From: Hygrophila difformis
Taxonomy: Eukaryota > Streptophyta > Magnoliopsida > Lamiales > Acanthaceae
DNA length: 64,000 nucleotides
Assembly (NCBI GenBank): GCA_030278955.1
Contig: JAOANR010000015.1
Coordinates: 35,000,487-35,064,486 of the forward strand
Direction: 5' to 3'
The position numbers and the translations under genes are program-made. Positions 34,488-44,022 of this stretch are shown one piece after another. Numbering within the stretch: position 1 is the stretch's first letter; every line of letters begins with the position of its first letter. Under the pieces are notes generated by a model. It was not told the origin of the DNA. It ran no database searches and saw only the letters and a list, made by a program, of their open reading frames with translations.

Positions 34488-34826
34488 ATGCGCCATTTAG
34501 GCATAGTGGCGCCTAAAAACACCCTTAAGCGCCATTTTATGCGCCAAAAGACTTAGAAATTTTTCTAAGTTTTTCCAAAATGCGCCACACAAGCTTGGTG
34601 GCGCATAAATATGCCTTTCTGCGCCATTTTTTGCGCCATTGAATTAGAGTTTTTCCAAGTTGGCTTCAGGATGCGCCACTCCTTCTAGGTGGCGCATAAA
34701 AACCCATCCCAGCGCCAATTTTTGCGCCATTTTAATTTTTAAAATTTATATTATTTTTAAAATGCGCCAGTTGTGCTTGGTGGCGCCTGAAAGTGACCTT
34801 ATGCGCCACTTTTTGCGCCATCGACG
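34488..34826 (+). promoter_or_regulatory. Four-module GCGCCA hairpin array before accessory ORF 2
   Basis: Modules begin at 34488, 34580, 34671 and 34762, again spaced 91-92 bp. Modules 2 and 3 pair ATGCGCCAC with GTGGCGCAT exactly. The array ends GCGCCATCGACGC. An E2F-type site (reversed, GCGCCAAA) is at 34541-34548. From the first module to the ATG is 620 bp, close to the 664 bp of spliced distance in cassette 1. It is followed by a leader with TTTAAAAAG at about 34990 and a pyrimidine-rich stretch. Confidence 0.7.
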
Positions 34827-35107
34827 CAAATCTTCAAAAATTCGCGAATCCAGTAAATCCAAATCACATCTATTCGATTTTTGGGATCCTAAATAGCATT
34901 ATACTCACTCTAAATCGTATGTTTAATGTATATTTGGATCTAGATTAAATCAATCCCGCCATATCTCAACAAAATCAGGATTTCACCTCTTTAAAAAGAG
35001 GCATGACCGATCGGTCACTCCTTCCATCTCAAGTCTGTCAATTTTTCTCTTCTTCCAGTTTAATTAGCTTTCCAATCCCAATCCTTTCTTCCTAGAATTC
35101 TGCCACC

Positions 35108-36562
35108 ATGAGACCAAAGAGAAAGAATAACCCAAGAAACAAGGGTGGAAAGAAATTGAAAACCACAGAGCCTGCTCCATCACAGACACCAGAAATTAAT
35201 GAACCCATTCCGGAGCCGGCTGCTGTGGGAGCTGAAGATGAATTTGTAAACAATCTGGTAGCTCCCGACTCGTATAATGGTAATGATACCTCCTTCAATT
35301 CTGCTCAACCAACGGAGGATGATCCACAGCAAGAAGATGTCGCTGAATCCCCGGAGGAAATTTCACCAGAAATTCCTCGTGAACCTAAAGCCAAGAGGAA
35401 GAGTCACAATAGAAAGAACGATACTACTCCTCTGGAAGAATTAACAGGAGATGTTTTCAATCCGGCCATTTTTATCAATCAAACTGCGTATTCTTATTAT
35501 CAGAATATGGTGGATAGATGGATTTTTTCAGACAAAGGGTTCACTGAAGCTGACATGGAGAGATTCTCGGTTCATGATGCTCTCATGAGTCGAGGATGGA
35601 TGAAATTTGCTGCGCATCCGGAAGGAGTTTATTCCTGGGAGCTTACCAGACAGTTTTTGTGCAATGCTCAGTATGATCACTACACTTCATGGATTAGAGG
35701 AGTGCCTGTGCCATATGGTCCTGCAGTGATCAATGAACTTTATGGTACTGTGGATGTTTCTTGCCCAGCTACGAAGAAGAAGCACTTCCATGATCCTGTT
35801 TATGATGAGGAAGGAGGACCCGAATTGGAGAAAAGGATTTTGAAAGAGATGTTTGAAACTCAAAAGAGGGTGGCCTACATTGGAGAGAAGAAAGCGAATG
35901 TTGTAGCTACTTTAATGGCTGCACCGCTCTATCAGATCTACCTGCTCTACAAGCATAAGGTATTTCCTACTTCACACACTTCACAACCAAGTGCAGAGGA
36001 TCTTTATTTTGTGTATTGTGTGAAGAACGGGCTACCTATTGATATTGGAGAGCTGGTAGCATATGAGTTGGATAGAATGGCGTCTGATACTGCTCGGATT
36101 GTGCTGGGATTTCCTGCACTGATTTGGACACTCTGTGAAAGAGCTGGAGTAAATATGGCTGCCTATGCTCATGATGTGAAGCCAAAGCCCCCTATCTCTT
36201 TCAAGAATTTCTATAACAAGCCTGGAGTAAGATGTGCAGAGCTTGGCTACCCTACCACATCCCGTGGGACACCCCCTTGTCATCCTGATAGACCTAGTAC
36301 ATCTGGTACTAAGGTAGAGCCTGCAGAGATCGCAATCAATAGGATGACCTATGAGATTCATCAGCTTAGAGAGGAGATGAAGAGGAAGGAAGATAGTACA
36401 CGAGCACAAATTTCTCAACTTTCTAATAGGCTTGAATTTTTCATGACTGAGAGTCTAGGTGATCGCTATATTCCTCCTACTACTAGTTCGAGCTCTACAG
36501 ATGATGATGATGTTCCTAGGGAAGATGAAGTGGGTGATTCGGATGGATCCTTAGAAATCTAG
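35108..36562 (+). CDS. Accessory ORF 2, 'putative plant transposon protein' domain
   Basis: This intact 484-residue protein starts at a good plant context (GCCACCATGA). The N-terminus is strongly basic (MRPKRKNNPRNKGGKKLK), a likely nuclear localisation signal, with a second basic cluster KAKRKSHNRK. The conserved domain spans about residues 115-385, with RGWMKFAAHPEGVYSWEL, SHTSQPSAEDLY and LIWTLCERAGVNM. It ends with a predicted helix (REEMKRKEDSTRAQISQL), FFMTESLGDRY and an acidic tail (STDDDDVPRED). It aligns along its length with the ORF at 32125, so the two arose by duplication inside the element. It lacks the RG-rich tract of its partner. The role is unknown. Confidence 0.8.
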   Translation: MRPKRKNNPRNKGGKKLKTTEPAPSQTPEINEPIPEPAAVGAEDEFVNNLVAPDSYNGNDTSFNSAQPTEDDPQQEDVAESPEEISPEIPREPKAKRKSHNRKNDTTPLEELTGDVFNPAIFINQTAYSYYQNMVDRWIFSDKGFTEADMERFSVHDALMSRGWMKFAAHPEGVYSWELTRQFLCNAQYDHYTSWIRGVPVPYGPAVINELYGTVDVSCPATKKKHFHDPVYDEEGGPELEKRILKEMFETQKRVAYIGEKKANVVATLMAAPLYQIYLLYKHKVFPTSHTSQPSAEDLYFVYCVKNGLPIDIGELVAYELDRMASDTARIVLGFPALIWTLCERAGVNMAAYAHDVKPKPPISFKNFYNKPGVRCAELGYPTTSRGTPPCHPDRPSTSGTKVEPAEIAINRMTYEIHQLREEMKRKEDSTRAQISQLSNRLEFFMTESLGDRYIPPTTSSSSTDDDDVPREDEVGDSDGSLEI

Positions 36563-37977
36563 ATTCTTGATTAGATAGGATTGCTCCCTTTTTGGTTTAA
36601 GTTGTAATAGTTAGAATTATTTTGGTGCTATTTTGCTTATTTAATTAGCTTCTTTATGTAATAGTTGCTAGAATTTGTGGTATTTTGCTTTTGGTAAATT
36701 TATGAAATTTGATATTTTAATTAAATCTGTCCATAATTATTTAATTGCTAAAATGTGCCTATAAAATAAATGAAAATCTGAAATTTAATAATAAAATCTG
36801 AATTTAAATAAATTATGGATGAGGTTTAATTATTTTAATTTATAATTTGCCATGAGTTCTAACAATTATCTTTTGTATAAGTGAATGCCAAATAAATATA
36901 TAAAGAAGCAGGATATGCCAAGGAGAAGCAAAAAGGGGAACATCCATGTTGGTAAAAAGAAATTCTAGGGATCTACATATTCCAGGTGTGATCTTTTCAT
37001 GTTTTACATTATTAATTTGCATGAAGTATGTTGGTAAGAGCTTAATTAGTTTATTTTAATTTCTATTATGTTTTGAATAAAGTAGTACATGCATGATTAG
37101 GATGCTTTGATTATGTTTAATTTAAATTGTGTTTTCCCAGTGGTGCTATTATTTAGAGATTATCACATCAATGCCAATCTGGAGAAAATCCAAATAAGTC
37201 TAAATGTTCTGCTCTAATCCGATTTTACAATTTAATGAGTGTTAGGTTTCTTAGTTTAAAGTTCTAGACTATGTCAAATTGATATGCAAGTTGTTTGGGC
37301 TATTGATGACAATTCTATTTGCCTTGCAGAAAGCTTTTTGATTAATTAGACTAGTTATTTAAAATGTGGAGAGTTATCATTATTTATAAACAAATATGCT
37401 CGTTCTAAGTCTTTTTAAATGCTTAATCAAAATAAAGTCAGAGTAAAAGCCCTGTATTGAAAAATAAAACAAAACAAGTTATCTTGCAAAAAGAAAAATA
37501 AAAGAAAATTAAAGAATGCAAGATTAAAAAAAAAAAAAGAAGAGAAAAACAGGGTGATTCAATAAACTTTCATAAACTCTTGACTGGATGACTGGCACGT
37601 ATTCGGTGACACGAGTAGCTTTTGGAATTCAACCGTCTACAACTCAGCCAAAGTGTCTAGAATATAGTGAAACCTAGCCATAGATTGAGCATATTTAAAG
37701 ACTGGAAAAGAAAAGCATATTTACATTATTCGCTTTCCCATTTTGAGTGCTAGGTATAATTAATCTGTTTTCTGTATTGTAAGTGCTTTGGATATCTGGT
37801 TCTAATAGCTGATGCATACCAATTTGCCTAGTTCTAGTACATTAAACTTTGAACCCTCTTATCTCATTTTATTGTTGAAATCTATGATTTGGCAGAACTA
37901 TAAAGACTTTATCTTTATTATCTTGATTGGCAAGTTGATGTGCTAATTGATCTCATTGCTCAAGGGACGAGCAATAT
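36563..37977 (+). other. Long 3' untranslated region of the young element
   Basis: AT-rich, with no coding frame. It includes an A-rich tract near 37480-37550. Confidence 0.6.
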
Positions 37978-37993
37978 TTAAGTGTGAGGATGT
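37978..37993 (+). other. Polypurine tract
   Basis: TTAAGTGTGAGGATGT lies directly before the 3' LTR start. This is where plus-strand DNA synthesis is primed in LTR retrotransposons. Confidence 0.75.
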
Positions 37994-40106
37994 TGATGCA
38001 CCCTGAGAAACCACATTTAAATAAGCTTAAATTATGATAAAAAGAACCTAAATTGCATGTATGAGATCCTATTTTATTGCTTTTTAGTGTACATTTCATG
38101 TGTTTTGTAAATATTAATAAGACTGCTTAATTTGAGCTTATTTGAGCTCAATTTACCTTGTTTTATGCTTTTTAATAAGACTTTGGCAATTCTAAGACAT
38201 TGCAATGATGTTTCAGGCATTAAAAATGAAGAAAGAAGATGTTCGGAGGTCAAAGGATGCAAAATTCGGAATTTTCAACACTGGAAGGCTCCAGAATGCG
38301 CCACATCAGCATGGCGGCGCATAAAAATGCTCTCCAGCGCCATTTTATGCGCCACTTCAACACTTGGAGAAATTTTGGATGGAAAAGCTTCAGGATGCGC
38401 CATTCCTCCTTGGTGGCGCCTAAAACCACCTTTATGCGCCACTTTTTGCGCCACTTTCAGAAATTTGAGGAAATTGTCAGAATGCGCCATTGCTTCTTGG
38501 CGGCGCATAAAATGCCCCTCCAGCGCCACTTTTTGCGCCGTTTTGGAAAATTCGGAAAATCAGCGTATGCGCCAGTTCTACTTGGTGGCGCCTAAAACCC
38601 TCTCCGAGCGCCATTTTATGCGCCGATGTCGCGGTTGAGCAGTTTCTTAACCGCCCGAACTCGGTTTTAAACACCGTTTTTCTTCATTTTTCGAGATCAG
38701 ACAGAGGAGACTTACCATTTTCATCGAAAGAAACACTCTGAAACAATTTGCTAATGGGAGAAGAAGGCCAGAAACACAAAATCATGCCGGAGGAATGCAT
38801 CAAGGACGCTGTTCTGGGCGTGTTCTTCCTATTCTAGGTGTTGCCTTTCTTTTTCTTGCATTGTAATGAATTGAAATTGCCTCTAAAAATAATCTGCTAT
38901 CATGTTTTTAATTTGTAGACGGATTTCTGTATTGTTCGTGTTAGAAGTGTTCTAGAACGGGAGTTCAGAATCACTTTGAAGTACGAATTTATCTTTTATG
39001 GAAGTAATATAATATGTCGATGTTTTCTATTGGAATCTGGAATTATGATTAAATGTCAGATTATGAATTATCTAGTTTGAGCGCTATTCTGCATGAATGG
39101 TAGAAGTGAAATTCATATTTTGCTGTTAGTTTGCTTTTTGGTCGATCAAATTGGAGTAATCTGATATGATGTTAGAATCTGTATTGGAATTATATGTTAG
39201 ATTCTATTAAACTAATCGATATTCTGTGTTTTTGCTAAATCTGCTATCAAAATTATTAATCTGCTAAAGCCTGAAAAGATCGATTAATTTTAATTCCCTA
39301 TTTTTAGTAATCTGGCATTAATTCTAATCTATCTGCATTTTAATATTATTATTTAAATCCAGTTTACCATGTTTTATTATTATTTTACCATAATTATTAG
39401 ATTATTTACACTGTTTAGCATAATTTGAATGTTAGAATCTAATTCCATAAATTCTGCTTTGCTAAATCGGGAGATAAAAAGTAGAATTAATATTTTAGTA
39501 CCGGAATTGGGAATAAATTACATTAAAAATGGATTCTAGCATGTGCACAATGATTTGGGAAATGAAAAGTGCCTATTAATTGCTATAGGAAAATTTGTAT
39601 GCTTGGAAAAGACTCAAATTTAGGCCTAGAATAATGATTGCTAAATGTTAGATAATCTAGTCAGCTTCCATGAAGTCCGTTTAAGCATAATTTGGAATTT
39701 TAGTAGATTATTATATTTTTAATCTTTATAAAAATATTTAAATTTAAGAGATTGATTTTTAGAACATTGGGAAATGTCAAATTATTACACAATTTCTATT
39801 TTATAATAAAGATGGCAATTTTTAAATATTACAAGCAACTCCCATTAGTATTTTTATCAATTAAAACTTTAATTTGCTTTATTTTAATTTAATATCACTG
39901 CTTTTAATTTAAATCACCATTAGAATTAAACAAATCTTTTTCAAAATATAAAATATATAATATAAACTTAAAACAATTAAAATATTCTCCGGAATGAAAT
40001 AATATTCTGAAATTCCCTTGGGTTCGACCCGGTATTCACCGGTTTTTATTACTTGATGACAACCATCCGCTTGTGGTAAAATATGAGTGGTGAAAATCAC
40101 CCATCA
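37994..40106 (+). repeat. 3' LTR of the young Athila-type element
   Basis: It has the same length as the 5' LTR with a constant offset of 15734 bp. The only difference I found is C40040 against T24306. It carries its own four-module array at about 38296-38634. Confidence 0.95.
38296..38634 (+). promoter_or_regulatory. Four-module GCGCCA hairpin array in the 3' LTR
   Basis: Copy of the 5' LTR array (modules at 38296, 38395, 38482 and 38567). In this position it could drive transcription outward into flanking DNA. Confidence 0.7.
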
Positions 40107-40121
40107 AGATGGCTCATTTTT
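40107..40121 (+). other. 15-base junction insert after the 3' LTR
   Basis: AGATGGCTCATTTTT between the LTR end and the duplicated host sequence equals host bases 21627-21641. It joins the start of the duplication through the shared CATTTTT. This is the footprint expected of a short copying event followed by a microhomology jump. Confidence 0.75.
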
Positions 40122-40777
40122 GTAGTCGTCGATCGATTCTCGAAGATGGCTCATTTTTATCCCCTGTGCAAAGACAAATGACACCAGCCACATAGCGAAG
40201 TTGTTTTTCAAAGAAGTGGTACGTCTACACGGAGTACCCAAGTCAATTGTCTCTGATTGCGATGCGAAATTTGTTAGCTATTTCTGGAAGGGATTCTGGC
40301 GTGAAATGGGCACACAACTGTTGTTCTCCACTTCATATTATCCTCAAACGGATGGACAGACAGAAGCGGTAAATCGCGTGTTGGGTAACCTTCTGAGTAT
40401 TATTACTTCTTCAAATTCAAAAAGCTGGGATGAATGTTTGCCTCACATTGAATTTGCTTATAACCGAAACATTCATCGTGCCACACTCATGTCACCCTTC
40501 GAAATTGTTTATGGCTTTAATCCGCTAACCCCGCTTGATTTTCTGCCACTACCGCGTAGTGAGCATATGAATGTGAATGGTAGGGATAGAGCCAAAGCGA
40601 TCAGAGATCTCCATCAGAATGTGCGTGAAAGTCTGCAAAAGGCATCTGAAAATTACGCATGACTCGCCAACAAGGGCCGAAAGAAATTGCTTCTGAAACC
40701 CGGAGACTGGGTTTGGGTTCACATGCGCAAAGAACAGTTTCCTGCGCAACGACACGGAAAGCTCGCACCTCGCGGAA
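40115..40777 (+). repeat. 663-bp host duplication, right copy
   Basis: Repeats 21597-22259 without any difference seen, including the TGA at 40660-40662. After 40777 the original CRM-like sequence continues (ACAAGGCCATATCG). Confidence 0.95.
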
Positions 40778-41061
40778 CAAGGCCATATCGAGTCCTTGAG
40801 AAAATTAATGACAATGCTTATAGGATTGAACCGCCTGATGAATATAATATTCAACCAACTTTTAATGTTGCAGATCTATCCTTATTTGAGCGAGATGAGG
40901 AGCTTTAATCTGATCGGTTGATGGATCAACCTCCCCAAGGGAGTGGGGATGGCGTGGTCGCCAGAACGAATGGACTGATAATACCCACATTTCCGGATGG
41001 GCCGGTATCTAGACAACGGATTAAAAGATTCACTGATTCCGTTTATCGTTTTCTTTTGTAG
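40123..41061 (+). pseudogene. CRM-like integrase, second copy and C-terminal tail
   Basis: The duplicated part repeats the integrase core segments (VSDCDAKF, PQTDGQTEAVNRVL). After the TGA at 40660 comes the C-terminal domain LKPGDWVWVHMRKEQFPA, then RPYRVLEKINDNAYRI and FNVADLSLFERDEEL. A TAA at 40906 interrupts, but the frame continues to a TAG at 41059-41061 with GPVSRQRIKRFTDS, a segment typical of the pol end in CRM-like elements. This identifies the continuation of the host element and the correct order of the nest. Confidence 0.8.
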
Positions 41062-41448
41062 AAAACAGATAAAGCTGAACCCAAAGGAGCCAAAAGATGC
41101 AGCTGCTGATCCAGCTTGAAGAATACCGGAAGGAGCCGGGACACATCACTCTGGGTCCCACCTCCTCAAACTGAAACCAGAAGCAGAATGACATCCGGAT
41201 GTAAATACGGATCAAATTAGCTTGAAGAGATCAGAAATGAGGGTCCCACCATCACCGCCACCGCCGCTGCCGGAAAGTTCTCCGGAGCTCCGGCGAGGTT
41301 GCCGGAATCTGATCGGAAGTTCGCAGGAAAAATCGCCGGTCAACGGAGGTCAACGCCGGAACAGTGTAGTGGACCCCAGCCCAAAATCAGTCCGGGAGTT
41401 CCAGGACTCCCGTCGTTAGGTAAAGTTCCCCATCGCTATCCAAGGCTT

Positions 41449-41665
41449 ACGACGCGAACCTATGGCTTACGACGTGAGACCCACGACGCTAAACAATCCC
41501 CGTTGCAAGACCAAGGCTTACGACGTGGCCCTTGCCTCACGACGTGAGGCCTACGACGCTAGACCACACCCCCGTCGCTAGACATGGTTAGCGTCGTAGC
41601 TTTAGCCTTGCGACGTGAGCCCTCCGGACCAGCCAAGCTGCTATGTCGCCAACCACCTTTACGAC
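41449..41665. repeat. Dispersed ACGACG module repeat
   Basis: ACGACG or GCGACG occurs at 41449, 41469, 41483, 41520, 41539, 41553, 41610 and 41661, and reversed (CGTCGT) at 41592. It is often within CTTACGACGTGAG or the palindrome CTCACGACGTGAG. It lies about 140-350 bp upstream of the LTR TATA box. Confidence 0.65.
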
Positions 41666-41800
41666 GGTGAGACGAGGATCATGATGTAATTCGAGGCTCG
41701 CGTCATCAGTCTCAGTTTTTGTTTCTTTTTCTTTTCGCGATTGTTGAAAACATTATTAGGGTTGTTTAATTGCTCATTTGTCTTGTTTAATAGGTTTCCC

Positions 41801-41809
41801 TATATATTT
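41801..41809 (+). promoter_or_regulatory. TATA box of the CRM-like LTR
   Basis: TATATATTT is preceded by GTTTCCC and followed by GGGAACCC. It lies downstream of the ACGACG repeats, at the expected place for a core promoter. Confidence 0.5.
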
Positions 41810-42322
41810 GGGAACCCTAGACCTTGTTACTCACTTTGATCATTAATGAAATTATTCCCTCATTTTATCAAAGTCCATTTTCTCTCCCCAGAGCATCACT
41901 TGCTCTCGGCATTATTGTGAGTCCTTCCTTCGGAGGAACCTTGCACATTGAAGCTTCAACTGTCTTCAATGGAGACAAACATGATGCACTTGGAGGAGGT
42001 CCATTCGGGTTATGGTTGGCCTAATCACATTAGCTAGTCCGGGTCACCTTCATCTTAGGTTTGGCTATCTTTTTATGTTGTTTTGTTCTTCATTTCCCTC
42101 ATCACCATCTCTCGGTCTTGATTCCATTCCCTTTATTCTTAATTTGGATATTGCAACATTGTCGAGAATCGGTCTAGGGCTACGGCAACCGGCCATTTCT
42201 AACCCATTCATGTCTTCAATAACCAGAGGCTTCTGGAGAACACATTCCAACTCGACGTCCAACCTACGAGAGAGTAATTTGCCAACACATACTTCACGTG
42301 TTCTTCATTATTAACTTTTGTT

Positions 42323-42660
42323 TTGACATTTTTGTCAATGGGGAATCCAAATGAATACAAATTGTATGGTTGCAGATACTGTCTATCTGACGACCGCCTC
42401 CTTGAAGCGGTTAAATATCTAGATCTGGGGGATCAGGCTGGTTGGGAGTTGCTGCAGGTTTCATTGATAAATCTTCCATTCCTTTTAACACTGATGATGG
42501 TTGAATGGAAACATTTGGCATAACTTTGTGGTATTGTTCTTCCGTGCAGGTAATGGTGAACCGTGATTATCGACAGAGGCCTATTACAGAGGCTGTACTC
42601 AAGCACAGATTTCTGGGCGCTGCCTTCCTCTAACTTGACAAGGAAGGAACTTTTGAATGT
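42323..42660 (+). pseudogene. Protein-kinase-like gene fragment, two exons
   Basis: Exon A ends at 42457 with DRLLEAVKYLDLGDQAGWEL then LQ; exon B starts at 42550 with VMVNRDYRQRPITEAVLKHR. The 92-bp intron has GT-AG ends and keeps the frame. The joined segment resembles the last helices of a eukaryotic protein kinase C-lobe, where a QRP motif precedes an A-L-x-H-x-F/FL motif. The spacing recalls plant chloroplast kinases of the STN7 type (LLDLDGGIGWELL), but I cannot name the gene. The frame meets a TAA at about 42633 and is then cut by the gag-only copia element. It is a gene relic or a captured fragment. Confidence 0.45.
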
Positions 42661-42664
42661 TATT
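42660..42664. repeat. Left target-site duplication (TTATT)
   Basis: The five bases before the LTR match the five after the second LTR (46013-46017). Confidence 0.8.
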
Positions 42665-43257
42665 TGTGGATATTTGGCCCATACCCTCACTTTGGCCAAG
42701 CCCAGCACACTAGGGCCTTGTGAGTTCAATCCCATTGGGTTGCACCATAGGCCTCAATCACTACCTCTTTGGCCCATTTTATTTCTGGTAAGACTATCCG
42801 GCATATCTTCCTCCCTCAATCTCCTCCATCATAGTGATTCTCTTCTTCCGTAATTCTTGGAAACTCAGTTGTCATAATCCATTCTTTCCTTTCTCCACCG
42901 ATTCCCATTTATGCTCCCTCTCCTTTCCATAATTACAGTGAGAATCTCCACTATATATATGCCCCTTGTCCTGGCCAAATATGTACAGCAAACAATTCAT
43001 CTTCTTCTCAGTGAAACCTTGAAACCTTAGTGACCTTCTCGGTGAAGTGGTGATTGAGGTCATTGGTGCTCTCTTTGTGTTTGGAGGATCTTGGTGATTC
43101 CAATGGGTGATGCTTGGTGCAAAATGGGGACGGTCTTGAGCCCTAATCATCTTTACTGATTTTGTATTGGTTGTTTCTACTCTTTTATTTTTCTTTGTGA
43201 AGTTCCTTTCTTTTCTTTTCTGCTTCGTGTTTGTTTTGGTTTCTTGAATTTGTAACA
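42665..43257 (+). repeat. 5' LTR of the gag-only element
   Basis: It starts TGTGGATATTTGG and ends TTGTAACA. A TATA box (TATATATATG, from 42952) lies upstream of the presumed transcript start. Confidence 0.9.
42952..42961 (+). promoter_or_regulatory. TATA box of the gag-only element LTR
   Basis: TATATATATG is repeated in the 3' LTR at about 45703-45712. Confidence 0.6.
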
Positions 43258-43258
43258 G

Positions 43259-43270
43259 TGGTATCGAAGC
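43259..43270 (+). other. Primer binding site, tRNA-Met type
   Basis: TGGTATCGAAGC starts one base after the LTR. It agrees with the copia consensus TGGTATCAGAGC except in the middle. Confidence 0.8.
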
Positions 43271-44022
43271 AAGTGGTTGAAGTATCGATCCAACCCGGAA
43301 ACCAAATCTGAAATTGGGAGAACAAAAAATTAGGGCTCAAAAAGGGGGGAAACCAAATCCAACCCGTTTCTTCCCAGACCCGTTGCTGTGTGCGCCGATC
43401 TCTGCCCAGCCACCGCCCAACCTTCTGCCACCGTGAGAAGCCAGCGCCGCCGGCCTCTCCTCCTCCGTGCGTCCCCCCCCCCCCACTCGCGCCTCTGCCT
43501 GTACGAACCGACGCCGCTCCCGTCGCCCCTGCTGCTTCCGCTCGCCAGCCACAGCGCCACCGCACCCCGCCACTGCCACTGGCGCCCGAACGCCACTATC
43601 TCTGCCTGCGTGAACCGCCGCTGCCCCCGTCGCCCTGCTGCCTCCGTGAGTCGCAATCCGCCAGGTACTATCGTTCCTTTCTAGAATTCTTTGTGCTTTC
43701 TGGAATTGTTCCATTCTAGAGTTTGAATCGATTTGGACACTCTGTGTTGGGGATTTGGGAATTCGTCTCAGGTAATATCTTTCTAGAATTCTTTGTGTAT
43801 TTTGGAATTAATTGTTAGATTGAGTTTTCCGACTAAAAATAGGCTTGGAAATTTGTTGCTGTAGTTCGAAATCTAGGATTCTTTGTGAAATTTGGTGTTG
43901 CTTTATTGGGTGATTATATGTGTTCATGTGATTGAACTGTTGATCTCTGTGCTGTGTGCTCTCTGTGATTTATTCTTTGTAATTTGTCTAAGTGCTAATT
44001 TGTTGTTGAGATCGATTGAGAT
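43271..44022 (+). other. Leader of the gag-only element, CG-rich first half
   Basis: Bases 43370-43660 are very rich in C and G and give open frames in several registers, including a run of 12 C. None has a recognisable product. The second half is T-rich with CTCTGTG repeats. Confidence 0.6.

Larger units (their letters stand above)
22260..40106 (+). mobile_element. Young Athila-type Ty3/gypsy element with two accessory ORFs
   Basis: This is a 17847-bp element bounded by two 2113-bp LTRs that start TGATGCACCC and end CCATCA. The order is 5' LTR, tRNA-Asp primer site (24379), gag-pol (24504-30125), four-module array, leader, intron, accessory ORF 1 (32125-33981), four-module array, leader, accessory ORF 2 (35108-36562), long 3' untranslated region, polypurine tract, 3' LTR. 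I found a single LTR difference (T24306 against C40040), so insertion was very recent. There is no 5-bp target duplication; a 663-bp host duplication flanks it instead. A nonsense codon in RT means it is not autonomous as it stands. Confidence 0.9.
13142..42060 (+). mobile_element. CRM-like chromovirus (Ty3/gypsy), decayed, host of two nested insertions
   Basis: Pieces of one gag-pol occur in order: 13189-16371, 20613-22259 and 40778-41061. They are interrupted by a hAT transposon and by the plus-strand Athila-type element. Lineage is suggested by the gag segment (WKQSMEMIYNCHNYSDFKK), RT motif VYFDDILI, RNase H segment ([20 protein letters not shown]) and the integrase tail (KPGDWVWVHMRKEQFPAQ) followed by a GPVSRQRIKRF segment. 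All are close to CRM or Galadriel-type chromoviruses as I know them. The 5' LTR is missing, apparently displaced by the minus-strand element. The right limit is approximate. Many stops and frameshifts show it is long dead. Confidence 0.75.
41062..42060 (+). repeat. Probable 3' LTR region of the CRM-like element
   Basis: It follows the pol end and holds LTR-like control features: a repeated ACGACG module (41449-41665), then a TATA box TATATATTT at 41801, then a leader. No 5' copy exists in the window, so the boundaries are uncertain. The open frames in it have no recognisable product. Confidence 0.45.

Noticed and set aside
22562..34826. Regular repeats that might be read as CRISPR arrays
   Set aside because: The modules are joined without unique spacers, contain internal dyads and lie in LTR and leader positions of a plant retroelement.
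41222..41547. Open frames in the CRM-like LTR
   Set aside because: They coincide with the ACGACG repeat and with CG-rich sequence; LTR context explains them.
43185..43719. Several overlapping open frames on both strands
   Set aside because: They are an effect of the CG-rich leader of the gag-only element; no domain and no shared register.
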